From Betaproteobacteria bacterium (GTDB lineage: Bacteria; Pseudomonadota; Gammaproteobacteria; Burkholderiales; Casimicrobiaceae): DNA of 64,000 bases. The translations under genes and the position numbers were made by a program. The stretch lies in assembly GCA_013298765.1 (NCBI GenBank), contig JAAFJA010000008.1:124001-188000 (forward strand), in the 5' to 3' direction. Position 1 is the stretch's first letter. Each line of letters begins with the position of its first letter. A model generated the notes under the pieces. The model saw only the letters and a program-made list of their open reading frames with translations. It had not been told where the DNA came from and did not search any database. Positions 54,675-63,926 of this stretch are shown in pieces.

Positions 54675-54780
54675 TTTTATGCAGGGGCTAAGCCCCTTCC
54701 ATCTATTTGTTGAGATACAAGCGAACTGATCGCTAGCCTCAATTGAATAAGCACTAAATAGAAAAAGTATTAGCGTACTA
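54675..54780. repeat. Degenerate repeat-family copy upstream of modA
   Basis: AGGGGC-taa-GCCCCT at 54683-54697, then GCTAGCCTCAATTGAATAAGCACTAAATAGAAA further on. The latter resembles GCCCCAATTTAAT and TTAAAGCACTAATACAAA beside copy 2. It is loose and could be chance. Confidence 0.3.
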
Positions 54781-54809
54781 CACCGCCCAACACTGTGAGT
54801 TTTTATTGG

Positions 54810-56243
54810 CTAAACGCGAATCCTAGCCATCGCAGTCGCGCGTCCCAGCGTGAGCAGCAGCGCATCGACGGCGGGCGCTTGAGCGCTGCCCGTCAACATC
54901 ACGCGCAGCGGCATCATCACTTGTGGCGTCTTTAGGTTGAACTTCGATTGCGCCTCTTTAAGCATCGCTGCGAGCGCAGCTTTGCTCCATTCGATGGTGC
55001 TCAATTGCTCGCCGACCCAAGCGATGGCCGCACGGTTTGTCTCGTTTAAGTGCTGCGCGAGCAGCGCGTCGTCAATCTCAGGCGCGACGAAGCAATAGCG
55101 CGCCATTTGCGCCATTTTCTTGAGCGTCGGGGCGCGTTCGCGAAGAAGTTCGCCAACGGCGAGCGATGTCGGCGCAGGAAAACCATCTCCACGCGCACCT
55201 GCCTCTGAACCGGAGGTTGGGTAGCCCGCCTCTTTCAGAAACGGCTCGAGTCGTTTTGCAAGCTCATCAATCGGCAGTCGCTTGATGTGTTCGCCGTTGA
55301 GCCATTCGAATTTCTCGGCGTCAAAACGCGCGGGAGACGGTGTGAGCGATTCGAGGTTGAACCATTCGACGAGTTGCTGCGGCGAAAAAATCTCGTCATT
55401 ACCGTGCGACCAGCCGAGCCGCGCAAGACCATTGATGACCGCTTCTGGCAAGAATCCCGCAGCGGCGTATTCGTTGAGCCCCGTTGCGCCATGCCGCTTG
55501 GAAAGCTTTTCGCCATCATTACCGAGCACGGTGGGCGTGTGCCCGAAAACGGGCGGCTCGACACCCATCGCGCGGAAAATGTTGATCTGACGCGGCGTGT
55601 TCATCACATGACCATCGCCGCGAATCACGTGCGTAATCTGCATGTCGATATCGTCGACAACGACGCAGAAGTTATAGGTTGGCACGCCCACTTGCCCCAC
55701 CGGTGCAGGACGCGCGATCACCAAATCATCGAGCTCGCTGTTGGCAATTTCGATCTTTCCCTTCACTGCGTCTTGCCACGTTACCGCGCCCGCGTCGGGA
55801 TTGCGAAAGCGCACCACGGGGTCAACGCCCGCGGGAATCTTGAGCCCGAACTTGGCGATGTGTTCAGGCCGCCAACGACCGTCGTACCGAGGCTTTTCGC
55901 CTTTTGCTTTTTGCGCGTCGCGAAGCTGATCGAGCTCCTCCACACTCATGTAGCAGTGATAAGCGCGGCCATCAGAAAGCATGTGCGCGATCACTTCACG
56001 ATAGCGATCCATCCGCTGCATCTGGAAAAACGGGCCTTCATCGATATCAAGCCCGAGCCAGGCCATGTCACGCAATATGCCTTCCGCGCTCGCGTCGCTA
56101 GAGCGTTCGAGATCGGTGTCTTCGATGCGCAATACGAATTGGCCCTTATGGTGGCGCGCGTAAGCCCACGCAAAGAGCGCGGTGCGGATATTGCCAAGAT
56201 GGAGCGTGCCGGTGGGCGAAGGAGCGAAGCGAGTGCGAACCAC
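54810..56243 (-). CDS. gltX: Glutamyl-tRNA synthetase
   Basis: 477 residues. Class I motifs: HLGNIRTALFAWAY (HIGH-type) and KLSKRHGATG (KMSKS-type). RFAPSPTGTLHLGN at the start and DDLVIARPAPVGQ are typical of discriminating GluRS. It charges tRNA-Glu with glutamate. It is single and divergent from ccmI. Confidence 0.96.
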   Translation of the reverse strand: MVRTRFAPSPTGTLHLGNIRTALFAWAYARHHKGQFVLRIEDTDLERSSDASAEGILRDMAWLGLDIDEGPFFQMQRMDRYREVIAHMLSDGRAYHCYMSVEELDQLRDAQKAKGEKPRYDGRWRPEHIAKFGLKIPAGVDPVVRFRNPDAGAVTWQDAVKGKIEIANSELDDLVIARPAPVGQVGVPTYNFCVVVDDIDMQITHVIRGDGHVMNTPRQINIFRAMGVEPPVFGHTPTVLGNDGEKLSKRHGATGLNEYAAAGFLPEAVINGLARLGWSHGNDEIFSPQQLVEWFNLESLTPSPARFDAEKFEWLNGEHIKRLPIDELAKRLEPFLKEAGYPTSGSEAGARGDGFPAPTSLAVGELLRERAPTLKKMAQMARYCFVAPEIDDALLAQHLNETNRAAIAWVGEQLSTIEWSKAALAAMLKEAQSKFNLKTPQVMMPLRVMLTGSAQAPAVDALLLTLGRATAMARIRV

Positions 56244-56323
56244 GATATGCGTTCTTTTTGTTACCGAACCTCAAATTTTAGGCCGCGCGAAGATGGGAAC
56301 GCTCCGACTTCTACAATTCGGGC

Positions 56324-57595
56324 ATGAATCCTGGCTTGACTTTTTTGCTGCTCATCGTTTTTTCGGTCGCCGCTGTGACCTGGTGGCTCCTTCGCGCTTT
56401 GAAGAAAGATCGACAACGTGCGAGCGCAGATTTGCGCACTACGAACGTAGAGGCGCTTCGAATCGAGCGCGCAGAGCTTGATCGTGATCGAAAGCTTGGA
56501 CTTCTCACCGACCCTGCGCATACGGAAGCGGTTGCTGAGCTAGAAGTACGTGTGCTTCGTGAGGCAGAACTCGATAGCGCAACGCCCGCTGTGAATCCAG
56601 TGAAGCGATCCCTCTGGGCGAGCGGCAGCTTCGCATTGTTTCTACCGCTTGCCGCCATTGGCATGTATTTCGTGCTGGGCGCGCCGCAAGCGGTGATCCC
56701 GGAAGTCGTGCGCCCCGATACGGCGAAACAAGAAAGCCAAATGGACGAGCTTTTCAGAGTTGCCGAAGAGCGCCTGAAAGCCGAGCCTAACGATTCGAAG
56801 GGTTGGTATCTGCTGGCCCGCGCGAAAGCCTCGGTTGGGCGGTTCGATGATGCGATGAAGGATTACGAAAAGCTCGTCGCCTTGACACCGAAAGATGCCG
56901 ACGCTTGGGCAGACTACGCCGATGCCGCAGCAGGCGCGGCGCAAGGAAAAATGGAGGGTAAGCCGATTGAGCTAATCGGTAAAGCGCTCGCAATCGATGC
57001 CAAGCAACCCAAAGCGCTATTGCTGAAGGGAACGCATGAAATTCAGCGCAATGATCTAGCGGCGGCCGAGAAAACATTCACGCTCGCAAAATCGGTGAGC
57101 GAGCCCTCCACTGCTTTTGCGCAAATCGCGGAAAACGCGCTTAAAGACATCGCGGCGCGCCGGGCTGGGGTCATTCCATCAGCCACAACAGCCGCGAGCG
57201 ATGCCCCAGCAGTACCTTCGCCCTCCCCTGCCTCACCCGTTGCCCTTGCCGCACTCTCGGTCACGCTTTCGGATGACGCAAAACGCGCAGCAGCCAGTGC
57301 GTCCAACGCTGCGGTCTTCATCATCGTTCGCGCGCCGGATCGGGATACAGGTCCGCCGCTCGCCGCGAAAAAAATTGCGGCGAGCGCGCTCAGTGGCCCG
57401 GTGACGCTCACCGCGAACGACTCGATGATCGGTGGCAGTGGACTCAGCGCAGGGGCAGACGTTGTGATCGAGGCAAGGCTCTCGCTCGCGGGGCAACCGC
57501 TCGCGCAACCGGGCGATTTCCGCAGCACGAAGCAAAAGGTGAAGCTGGGCGACGCCGCCAAGGCGACGCTCGCGATCACCGAGCGCGTTCAGTAG
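56324..57595 (+). CDS. ccmI: c-type cytochrome biogenesis protein CcmI (CycH-like)
   Basis: 423 residues. Two membrane segments (about 4-22 and 95-115) bracket a cytoplasmic coiled coil; the periplasmic part has TPR-type helices at about 150-275 (DSKGWYLLARAKASVGRFDD) and a C-terminal beta domain (GPVTLTANDSMIGGSGLSAG). This is the CcmI layout for presenting apocytochrome c to the heme lyase. The other ccm genes are not next to it, which is unusual. Confidence 0.85.
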   Translation: MNPGLTFLLLIVFSVAAVTWWLLRALKKDRQRASADLRTTNVEALRIERAELDRDRKLGLLTDPAHTEAVAELEVRVLREAELDSATPAVNPVKRSLWASGSFALFLPLAAIGMYFVLGAPQAVIPEVVRPDTAKQESQMDELFRVAEERLKAEPNDSKGWYLLARAKASVGRFDDAMKDYEKLVALTPKDADAWADYADAAAGAAQGKMEGKPIELIGKALAIDAKQPKALLLKGTHEIQRNDLAAAEKTFTLAKSVSEPSTAFAQIAENALKDIAARRAGVIPSATTAASDAPAVPSPSPASPVALAALSVTLSDDAKRAAASASNAAVFIIVRAPDRDTGPPLAAKKIAASALSGPVTLTANDSMIGGSGLSAGADVVIEARLSLAGQPLAQPGDFRSTKQKVKLGDAAKATLAITERVQ

Positions 57596-57605
57596 CAGCC
57601 TTTTC

Positions 57606-57711
57606 GATCTATCCCTTATTTATTGCGGGCTTTCACTCGGCAATCGTTATCTTGCTTTAGTTTATTTTGTTCTGATAGCCCTTCTTCGCAATAGTCTTAG
57701 AGAAAAGGGCT
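57606..57711. repeat. Possible repeat-family copy before the dockerin-like gene
   Basis: ATCCC..GGGC at 57611-57630, then AGCCCTT..AAGGGCT with 7-base arms at 57677-57711, separated by A+T-rich sequence containing CAATCGTTATC. The arrangement resembles the paired dyads elsewhere but base identity is low. Confidence 0.3.
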
Positions 57712-57852
57712 GATCGCGTGTACGAGTGTGCATCTCTGTTGCGCAAGACTCACGGCGCGCACTGTTCTCGTTCAAACCGACACGGCGTAACGTCGTTCTC
57801 CTTGCCGCGTGCGCATATCGCCTCGAAAATGGTGGGATTAGCTTTTCAAAAC

Positions 57853-60039
57853 ATGTATCCGGGGGCACACGTGGGTTTTATTTTTTGTTCAAAACGAGCG
57901 GGGCGTTCGCTGGGTGTCGCGCTTGCGTTAACGCTGCTCACAGCCTCGCAGCTCGCGAGCGCGCAGTGGGTTGCGCGTGGCTGGGCCGGACCGGAGCCAA
58001 CAACGCAGTCGACGAATGTTCACGCCGCAGACGGCGTGCCGCGCGCCGAATATGCGCAGATCGACTCGATCATGAAGCAGTTCATGCAGCGAGTCAATGC
58101 GCCAAACGCGCAGCTCGCCGTTGCCTATCAAGGCAAAGTGATTTACAGCCGCGCCTACCAGCACACTTATGACCTCGCCAGCAACCCAAGCGGACGCCAA
58201 TTGCAAACCGCAATTGGCGCAAGCGCACCGCCGACAGCGTGTACGCCCCCCGATTGTTACAACGAGCCAGCGTACGCGCCAAGTTATGTTGATACCCGTT
58301 TCCGTATCGCCAGTCTCTCGAAATTTTTGACTGGGCTTGCCATTTCGCAGCTTATTCTTGACGGTCAACTGCAAGCTGATTTGAGCGATTCGGCGTACAC
58401 GATTTTGCGTAGCGATGCTGGGTCAACCGCCTACAACGGCGCGCCGAGCGACTCGCGAATGCTCAACGTAACGGTAAAGCATCTCCTGCAGCATGAGTGG
58501 GGCTTTGATCGCAGTTGCATTTTGCTTCCCACACCTTGCACGTCTCCTACATGGGGCCATCCCGTTGGACAAGCCCAACATATCGCCGACTACAACGACA
58601 CAACGTCGGGTAGCGTGATTCCCTGGCCTTACCCCTACAACAGCGCAAATCCAGACCCGAATACTGTCTATAAGCGAAGCTGCCGCGACTTGCTCGAAAT
58701 CGACCTGCCCAATCGCAAACTGCATTTCACACCGGGCTCTCCGCCCCCCGTGCCAAACACCACCAGCTACTACCAGTACTACAACAACGTCGGCTACTGC
58801 TGGCTCTCGCGAATCATCGAGATCAAGTCAGGCATGAGCTATGAAGCGTATGTGCGCCAAACAGTGATGAATCCGGCGGGCGTCGATTGGCCGCGAATTG
58901 GAATGGCCGACGTACGGGACCGAATCGACTTTGGCGGCACGACAGCCGATGAGATTAATTCTTACTATGACCAGCCGATTAGCATCGACTCGGGCGCGCG
59001 CATGTACAGCTACTGGTGCGCGGTGTTCACACGCACACCGTACACACCCTTCTCCAATAACTGCCAGCTGCCACGCCCCATCGGCCGCTTGGTGAGCGAG
59101 ACTGCTGGCGCGGGTGCGTGGGTGATGTCGGCGCAAGAATACCTTCGCGTCTTGCTATCGTCACGTGAACGGGTGCGCGCGCCGCATCTGCTTGACTTCC
59201 CGGCGGCGAGCGCGAGCGGCTCGGAATGGATCATCAAGCCCTTCTCGCAAACGGGCGCGCAATCGAGCTTCACCTACACGCCTGCGCCAAGCGACGGCTA
59301 CCACTTCGGTATCTATTCGTTTCAAGGCACGAATCCAGCAGGCTGGGGGTTCAATCACCTCGGCAGCTTCCCCGGCACGCGGGCCCTGTTCCAAAGTGAT
59401 CGTAGGGGCTGGACCGTCGTCCTGTTGATGAACACCAATCCAGAATGGGGCGTCAGCAACTCATCGCTGAACTGCGGAACTACAACGCTAGATCGCATCC
59501 GTGCGTGGTGCGAATTGCGCGGCTTCACGACGACTACCGCACCAGTGCAGACAACTGCCACATCACTTTTCACGCAACTCAACACGATGTACAACGACAC
59601 GACCATGCGCACCCGCATGGAGAACGCACAAGATCTCTGGGCAAACCAGATCGCCCTGCCTTGCCGCACCGATGTTGATGCGAGTGGTTCGCGCGCAGCT
59701 TCAAGCGATGGAATCATGTTGCTGCGCACGATGCTTGGCCTTCGCGGGACGGCGATCACTAGCGGCAGCGGTCTATCAACGGCAACCCAAACACATGATC
59801 GTACTGATCGCACCGCGCGGGATTTCGTGAGCACACGAATGCTCGACATAGACGGCGACGGCGTGGTGAGTGCGGATCGCGACGGCGTGATCCTGCTGCG
59901 CGCGATGTTGGGCTTTACTGGCTCAAACGTTACCGATGGCGTGAACCAGGCCGGTGCAACACGTACCACGTGGGACACGGGTGCGGCGAATCAGCAGATT
60001 AAGGCCTACCTCAACACGAGTTGCGCCGCAGCGCTGTAA
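57853..60039 (+). CDS. Secreted serine hydrolase (beta-lactamase-like) with dockerin-like tail
   Basis: 728 residues from the ATG at 57853; a GTG at 57871 after GGGGG, or the start of the longer frame at 57718, are alternatives. Signal peptide ends near TASQLASAQ. The hydrolase part holds S-x-x-K in RIASLSKFLTGLAIS, then HEWGFDRSC and NNVGYCWLSRIIEIKSGMSY (Y-x-N region), matching class C/esterase-type serine hydrolases. The last 130 residues contain two EF-hand-like repeats, DVDASGSRAASSDGIMLLRTM and DIDGDGVVSADRDGVILLRAM, each followed by LGL/LGF, like dockerin type I repeats. Several cysteine pairs may form disulfides. Substrate and any cohesin partner are unknown. Confidence 0.8.
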   Translation: MYPGAHVGFIFCSKRAGRSLGVALALTLLTASQLASAQWVARGWAGPEPTTQSTNVHAADGVPRAEYAQIDSIMKQFMQRVNAPNAQLAVAYQGKVIYSRAYQHTYDLASNPSGRQLQTAIGASAPPTACTPPDCYNEPAYAPSYVDTRFRIASLSKFLTGLAISQLILDGQLQADLSDSAYTILRSDAGSTAYNGAPSDSRMLNVTVKHLLQHEWGFDRSCILLPTPCTSPTWGHPVGQAQHIADYNDTTSGSVIPWPYPYNSANPDPNTVYKRSCRDLLEIDLPNRKLHFTPGSPPPVPNTTSYYQYYNNVGYCWLSRIIEIKSGMSYEAYVRQTVMNPAGVDWPRIGMADVRDRIDFGGTTADEINSYYDQPISIDSGARMYSYWCAVFTRTPYTPFSNNCQLPRPIGRLVSETAGAGAWVMSAQEYLRVLLSSRERVRAPHLLDFPAASASGSEWIIKPFSQTGAQSSFTYTPAPSDGYHFGIYSFQGTNPAGWGFNHLGSFPGTRALFQSDRRGWTVVLLMNTNPEWGVSNSSLNCGTTTLDRIRAWCELRGFTTTTAPVQTTATSLFTQLNTMYNDTTMRTRMENAQDLWANQIALPCRTDVDASGSRAASSDGIMLLRTMLGLRGTAITSGSGLSTATQTHDRTDRTARDFVSTRMLDIDGDGVVSADRDGVILLRAMLGFTGSNVTDGVNQAGATRTTWDTGAANQQIKAYLNTSCAAAL

Positions 60040-60109
60040 ATTCTGCGCAGCCACTTTAATCTACATCGGTAAACGCGGGTAGAGATTGGGCGGGGCGCTT
60101 CTTTGCTCC

Positions 60110-60871
60110 CTAGCCCAGCTCAAATACCAGTGGCACATTGACCCACATCGCCTCGGGGTTGCCATTGCGTTTGCCGGGAACAAACTTCCATTTCTTTACC
60201 GTTTCGAGCGCGATTTGATCGAGGCGCTCGAATCCGCTGGATTGGCGCAATTCCACTTTTTCAGCCGTACCGGTTGCGCTCACAAAGACGTGCAACAAGA
60301 GCTTTCCCTGCTCGCCGAGGCGCTTGCTTTGCGCGGGGTAAGGCGGCGCGGGATTGTTTAAGTAGTCAGCGTTCGACGACGGCAGTTCAATACGTGGCGG
60401 CGGCGCTGGCGGGGGCGGTGCGGTGGGCGCGTTTTCTTTCAAGCTACTTGAGTTGCTAGCCACCGATGGCGTAGCGCTTTGCGCTGACGCTGTGATGGTT
60501 GCGATTTCGCGACTTGTGGGTGCCGCGCTCTCGGGCGCGCTCAACGGCACGAGCTCTGCGAGCGGGACGGGCGGCAGAGGCGGTGTGCGCGCGGATGACG
60601 TCGGCTCCAGGGTTTTGCTTGCATCTTTTGGCGCAGGCGTCGGCTTCGCTGGGTTCGCGCGCTGGGGCTCAATCGCGACCGGAAGGTTGAGCGTAATGAT
60701 TTCTGCTTTGATCACATGCTCAACTCGCGCTTGCACTTTGTCATGCATCAACCCAAAAAAGACTAGCGCATGCAGCATGATGATCGCCGCAATCTTTAGC
60801 GAACGAAGACTATCAGTCGTCGCTCCGTAGCGCGGTGCTCGTACATCGAATGCACCGTCATAGGTACTCAT
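60110..60871 (-). CDS. tonB: TonB-family energy transducer
   Basis: 253 residues: one N-terminal membrane helix (IAAIIMLHALVFFGLM), a long Pro/Ala-rich spacer (residues 70-160), and the C-terminal TonB domain (PPYPAQSKRLGEQGKLLLHV, IALETVKKWKFVPGKRNGNP). It transmits proton-motive force from ExbBD to outer-membrane receptors; exbB/exbD are not here. It overlaps the piuC stop by 4 bases. Confidence 0.9.
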   Translation of the reverse strand: MSTYDGAFDVRAPRYGATTDSLRSLKIAAIIMLHALVFFGLMHDKVQARVEHVIKAEIITLNLPVAIEPQRANPAKPTPAPKDASKTLEPTSSARTPPLPPVPLAELVPLSAPESAAPTSREIATITASAQSATPSVASNSSSLKENAPTAPPPPAPPPRIELPSSNADYLNNPAPPYPAQSKRLGEQGKLLLHVFVSATGTAEKVELRQSSGFERLDQIALETVKKWKFVPGKRNGNPEAMWVNVPLVFELG

Positions 60872-61551
60872 GTGTCACACCATTGTCGAAGCAGGTTGTG
60901 ATATGTCCCCGTGAGTGCGACGCTGTGCTCGTTGTCTCCGTACGCGTCTCGAAGTCGCACAATACTGCGATCAAGTTCGAATAGAAGCTGACGGCGATCA
61001 TTCTCGCGCACCATGCTTTCAATCCAGAAGAAGCATGCAATCCGGAAGCCGCTCGTGACGGGTGCCACGCGGTGCACCGTGGTACCTGGATAGAGGATGG
61101 CATCCCCCGCAGGCAGCTTGACCTGTCTTTCCATATTCGACTCGCGAAAGATGAGTTCCCCCCCTTCGTAGTCGCTTGGGTCGGCAAGAAATAAGGTGCA
61201 GGAAATATCAGTACGCACGCGAAGCCCTGTATCCGGCGCAAACCGAATCGCGTTATCAACATGATCACCGAAAAAATTGCTCTCTCCGCCGTAGCGATTC
61301 ACGCGCGGTGGAAACACGCGGCGAGGCAGCGTCGCCGCGAAGAACTCCGGGTGGCGATCAAGCGCGGCGAGCACGCGCTGCCGAATCGCGATCATTGCGA
61401 CGCTGTCGTGCGAGAGCTGCTCATTGTTTTTAATCAACGCTGCTTGCGCGCCAGCGGACTCGCGCCCCGCATGCCACTCAGCGCGACGAAGCTCATGATG
61501 GATGCTGGCGAGTTCCGCAGGCGTAAGCACACCTTTGAGCTGAAGAATCAT
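60868..61551 (-). CDS. piuC: PKHD-type Fe(II)/2OG hydroxylase (PiuC)
   Basis: 227 residues, the PiuC length. The iron ligands are H-x-D in FGDHVDNAIRF and the distal His in TTVHRVAPV; the 2OG-binding Arg is in TSGFRIACFFWIES. SNMERQVKLPAGDAILYPG is conserved in this family. Its place between a siderophore receptor and tonB is the known fiu-piuC arrangement. Its start overlaps the receptor stop by 4 bases. Confidence 0.92.
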   Translation of the reverse strand: MILQLKGVLTPAELASIHHELRRAEWHAGRESAGAQAALIKNNEQLSHDSVAMIAIRQRVLAALDRHPEFFAATLPRRVFPPRVNRYGGESNFFGDHVDNAIRFAPDTGLRVRTDISCTLFLADPSDYEGGELIFRESNMERQVKLPAGDAILYPGTTVHRVAPVTSGFRIACFFWIESMVRENDRRQLLFELDRSIVRLRDAYGDNEHSVALTGTYHNLLRQWCDT

Positions 61552-63926
61552 CGATAGAAACTCGCAGTCAAATTAAGCTGCGCGAGCCGCCCCGCGCCGG
61601 GAACATAGTGACCACGGTAGAGCGAGTCTGCGTAGTACTTGTTGGTCACGTTCGTCACGTTACCGCGCACTATCCAGCGATCATTGAGTTTGTACTCAGC
61701 CATCAAGTCCACGGTGGCATAGCTTGGCGCTTCCCATGCGGGCGCGGTGACATCCGCTGGCGCTTGTCGTGAGCGGAAATTCACGCCTACACCCGTGCGT
61801 AACGCGCTATTCCATTGGTAGGTGCTCCAAGCGCTGCCGCTGTGTTTTGGCGAGAGACCTGGTCTATCGCCAACGCGATTGCCGACAGTCGTTGCCGTGC
61901 TCGCCGCGATGTCAACCCTCGCCACAGGCATCCACATGTAGGAGACATACGCCTCCCACTTCGGCGTCAAGCGGCCGCTCAAATCGAGCTCGACACCAGC
62001 GGTATGTCGTTTGCCAGACAAGAGCAGGCGCGTCGCAGCTGTGTCGGGATCTGTGTTGCGCTCGTTAGTCTTTTCCGAACGGAAGAGCGCGAGCCGGGTG
62101 GAGAACTGGCGATTTGCGGAATCAAGCTTTGCGCCGATTTCAAAGTTTTTGCTTTGCTCAGGCGGCGTGTTTGCGGACAGCGCGTTATACGAATAGGTAT
62201 CGCCCGATGTATTGAACGACGTGCCGTAGCTCACATGAAACGAATGTCGATCTGTTGGCTGGAAGAGTATGCCGACGCGATGACTGATCTCGGAGATGGT
62301 TTGCCGATAGCTCGTTTTTGTTTCTGGTCCGGCGGCGTTCGTTGGGATTGCAAATTGGTTATAGCGGCCTACCATTCGGTCATAGCGCAGCCCCGCCACC
62401 ACTTTCAATGCCGAATTAAGTTCAGCAGTGTTTTGTAGATAGGCACCCAGCGCTTCACTGCTGAAATCGTTCGCCACGCGTAACACTCGCGATGCCTCAT
62501 CAACACTCGCTCCGTCATCAGGTGTGCCGAGCGTGGTGTTTGGCTTAAGCAATGTCACGCCACCCTGCGCCGCAGATCGTGCCGCGAACACATCGCGGTC
62601 ATCTCGTGCAAAGTCGATCCCCGCCAACAACTGCTGCTTCACGCCGAGCGCAGTGAACTTTGCGCTTAAGTCAGACTGCGCTTGGAGTGTTTGCAAATTT
62701 TGAACTTTCAGATTGGTGCCGCGAGTGAACGGCGTTGCGGCGCTGAGGCTTGCGATGTCTGCGAACGGTAGCGCTGGCGTGCCAGCGGGTGGCGCTACAT
62801 AACCAGGGGGCGCACCAAACCGAATCGCACTCGCGCGCTGATCACGCTCATAGTCGCCAAACCGAACCTGCGTTTTCAATTCTGTATTGGTTGCAAATCG
62901 ATGGATGTGCGCAAGCGTTCCGATCGTGGCTCGCCCTGCGTTGTAGTCGCTTTTCATGCCGTAGTACGCATCGGGCGAAAGGCCGGGAATGACGGTGTTT
63001 AGCGCTCCCGAGTCCGTTTTCTTCGGGCGTATCCAGGGCAAGCCGTAGTTGATGCCGTTTTCGTTGTCCAGGTAATAAACGCTTACTAGAAATTCGTCGA
63101 CGTGGCCGATGCCGTAGCGAAAGCTCGCGGCGACACCCTTCTTATCGACTGCACTGCCCGCGCCGTTGTTATCGGCCTTGGTGTGCATTGCGGCAAGCCT
63201 AAACGCCGCATCAGGCCCAGTGCGCTCGTTGAGATCGGCGACAACGCGACGGTAGTTGTGATTTCCCACGGTCAGAGAGACTTCTCGCTCCGCGACTGTA
63301 TGCGGCTGTTTGCTCACCTGGTTGACGACGCCCCCCGTGGAGCCGCGCCCGAAGAGCATCGAGGCCGATCCGCGCAAAATGTCGGCACGGTCTAAGTTGA
63401 AGGTGTCGCGATCATAGAAAGCGGCGTCGCGCATGCCATCGAGAAAGATGTCGCCCGTGGTAGCCAGCGAAAACCCCCGCAGACGAATGTCTTCCTCGCC
63501 CCCTTCCGCAGCGAGAAAGGTCGCACCAGCGGCGCTGTGCAGCACATCGCGAAGCGTGTCGAGATTGCGATCATCGATCAGTTTTTCAGTGACCACCGTC
63601 AACGATTGCGGCACATCGCGAATCGCCTGCGTTCCACGACCGACAGTGGTGGTAGTGGCACGAATCGCGTCCTTGCCAAGCGGCGCGCTCGCCGCTTCCT
63701 TCACCACCACTGGACGCAGCGTCGTCTCGTTGCTCGACGCACTGCCTGGCTGTACGGCGCCACTTTGTGTCTGCGCGTTTGATGGCGATTGGGAAGTTTG
63801 TTCGGCGCTCGATTGCTTTGCCTCCGCTGCGGATGAGGCTTGAGCGTGCGACAAGCTTGACGCGCCCACTAAAGCGCCGGTGACGGCGACTGTGAGCGCG
63901 TGACGACGAAACGCTGTGAAGCCCAC
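61548..63926 (-). CDS. TonB-dependent siderophore receptor (Fiu-like)
   Basis: 792 residues from a GTG at 63926; the frame may be open further upstream. Signal peptide about 1-30 (GASSLSHAQA). Plug domain about 90-230 (TVVTEKLIDDRNLDTLRDVL, RADILRGSASMLFGRGSTGG) and a barrel ending RLAQLNLTASFYR with the terminal aromatic. Fiu-type receptors import catecholate siderophores and their breakdown products. No Fur box is evident in the short upstream stretch of the window. Confidence 0.9.
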   Translation of the reverse strand: MGFTAFRRHALTVAVTGALVGASSLSHAQASSAAEAKQSSAEQTSQSPSNAQTQSGAVQPGSASSNETTLRPVVVKEAASAPLGKDAIRATTTTVGRGTQAIRDVPQSLTVVTEKLIDDRNLDTLRDVLHSAAGATFLAAEGGEEDIRLRGFSLATTGDIFLDGMRDAAFYDRDTFNLDRADILRGSASMLFGRGSTGGVVNQVSKQPHTVAEREVSLTVGNHNYRRVVADLNERTGPDAAFRLAAMHTKADNNGAGSAVDKKGVAASFRYGIGHVDEFLVSVYYLDNENGINYGLPWIRPKKTDSGALNTVIPGLSPDAYYGMKSDYNAGRATIGTLAHIHRFATNTELKTQVRFGDYERDQRASAIRFGAPPGYVAPPAGTPALPFADIASLSAATPFTRGTNLKVQNLQTLQAQSDLSAKFTALGVKQQLLAGIDFARDDRDVFAARSAAQGGVTLLKPNTTLGTPDDGASVDEASRVLRVANDFSSEALGAYLQNTAELNSALKVVAGLRYDRMVGRYNQFAIPTNAAGPETKTSYRQTISEISHRVGILFQPTDRHSFHVSYGTSFNTSGDTYSYNALSANTPPEQSKNFEIGAKLDSANRQFSTRLALFRSEKTNERNTDPDTAATRLLLSGKRHTAGVELDLSGRLTPKWEAYVSYMWMPVARVDIAASTATTVGNRVGDRPGLSPKHSGSAWSTYQWNSALRTGVGVNFRSRQAPADVTAPAWEAPSYATVDLMAEYKLNDRWIVRGNVTNVTNKYYADSLYRGHYVPGAGRLAQLNLTASFYR

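Noticed and set aside
54611-54809. ModE box upstream of modA
   Set aside because: No TATA-rich dyad of the ModE type is visible; only loose GCCC/GGGC dyads are present.
55287-56327. 346-residue plus-strand frame
   Set aside because: It is antisense to gltX, which has both class I synthetase motifs. The predicted protein is Arg/His-rich and shows no domain.
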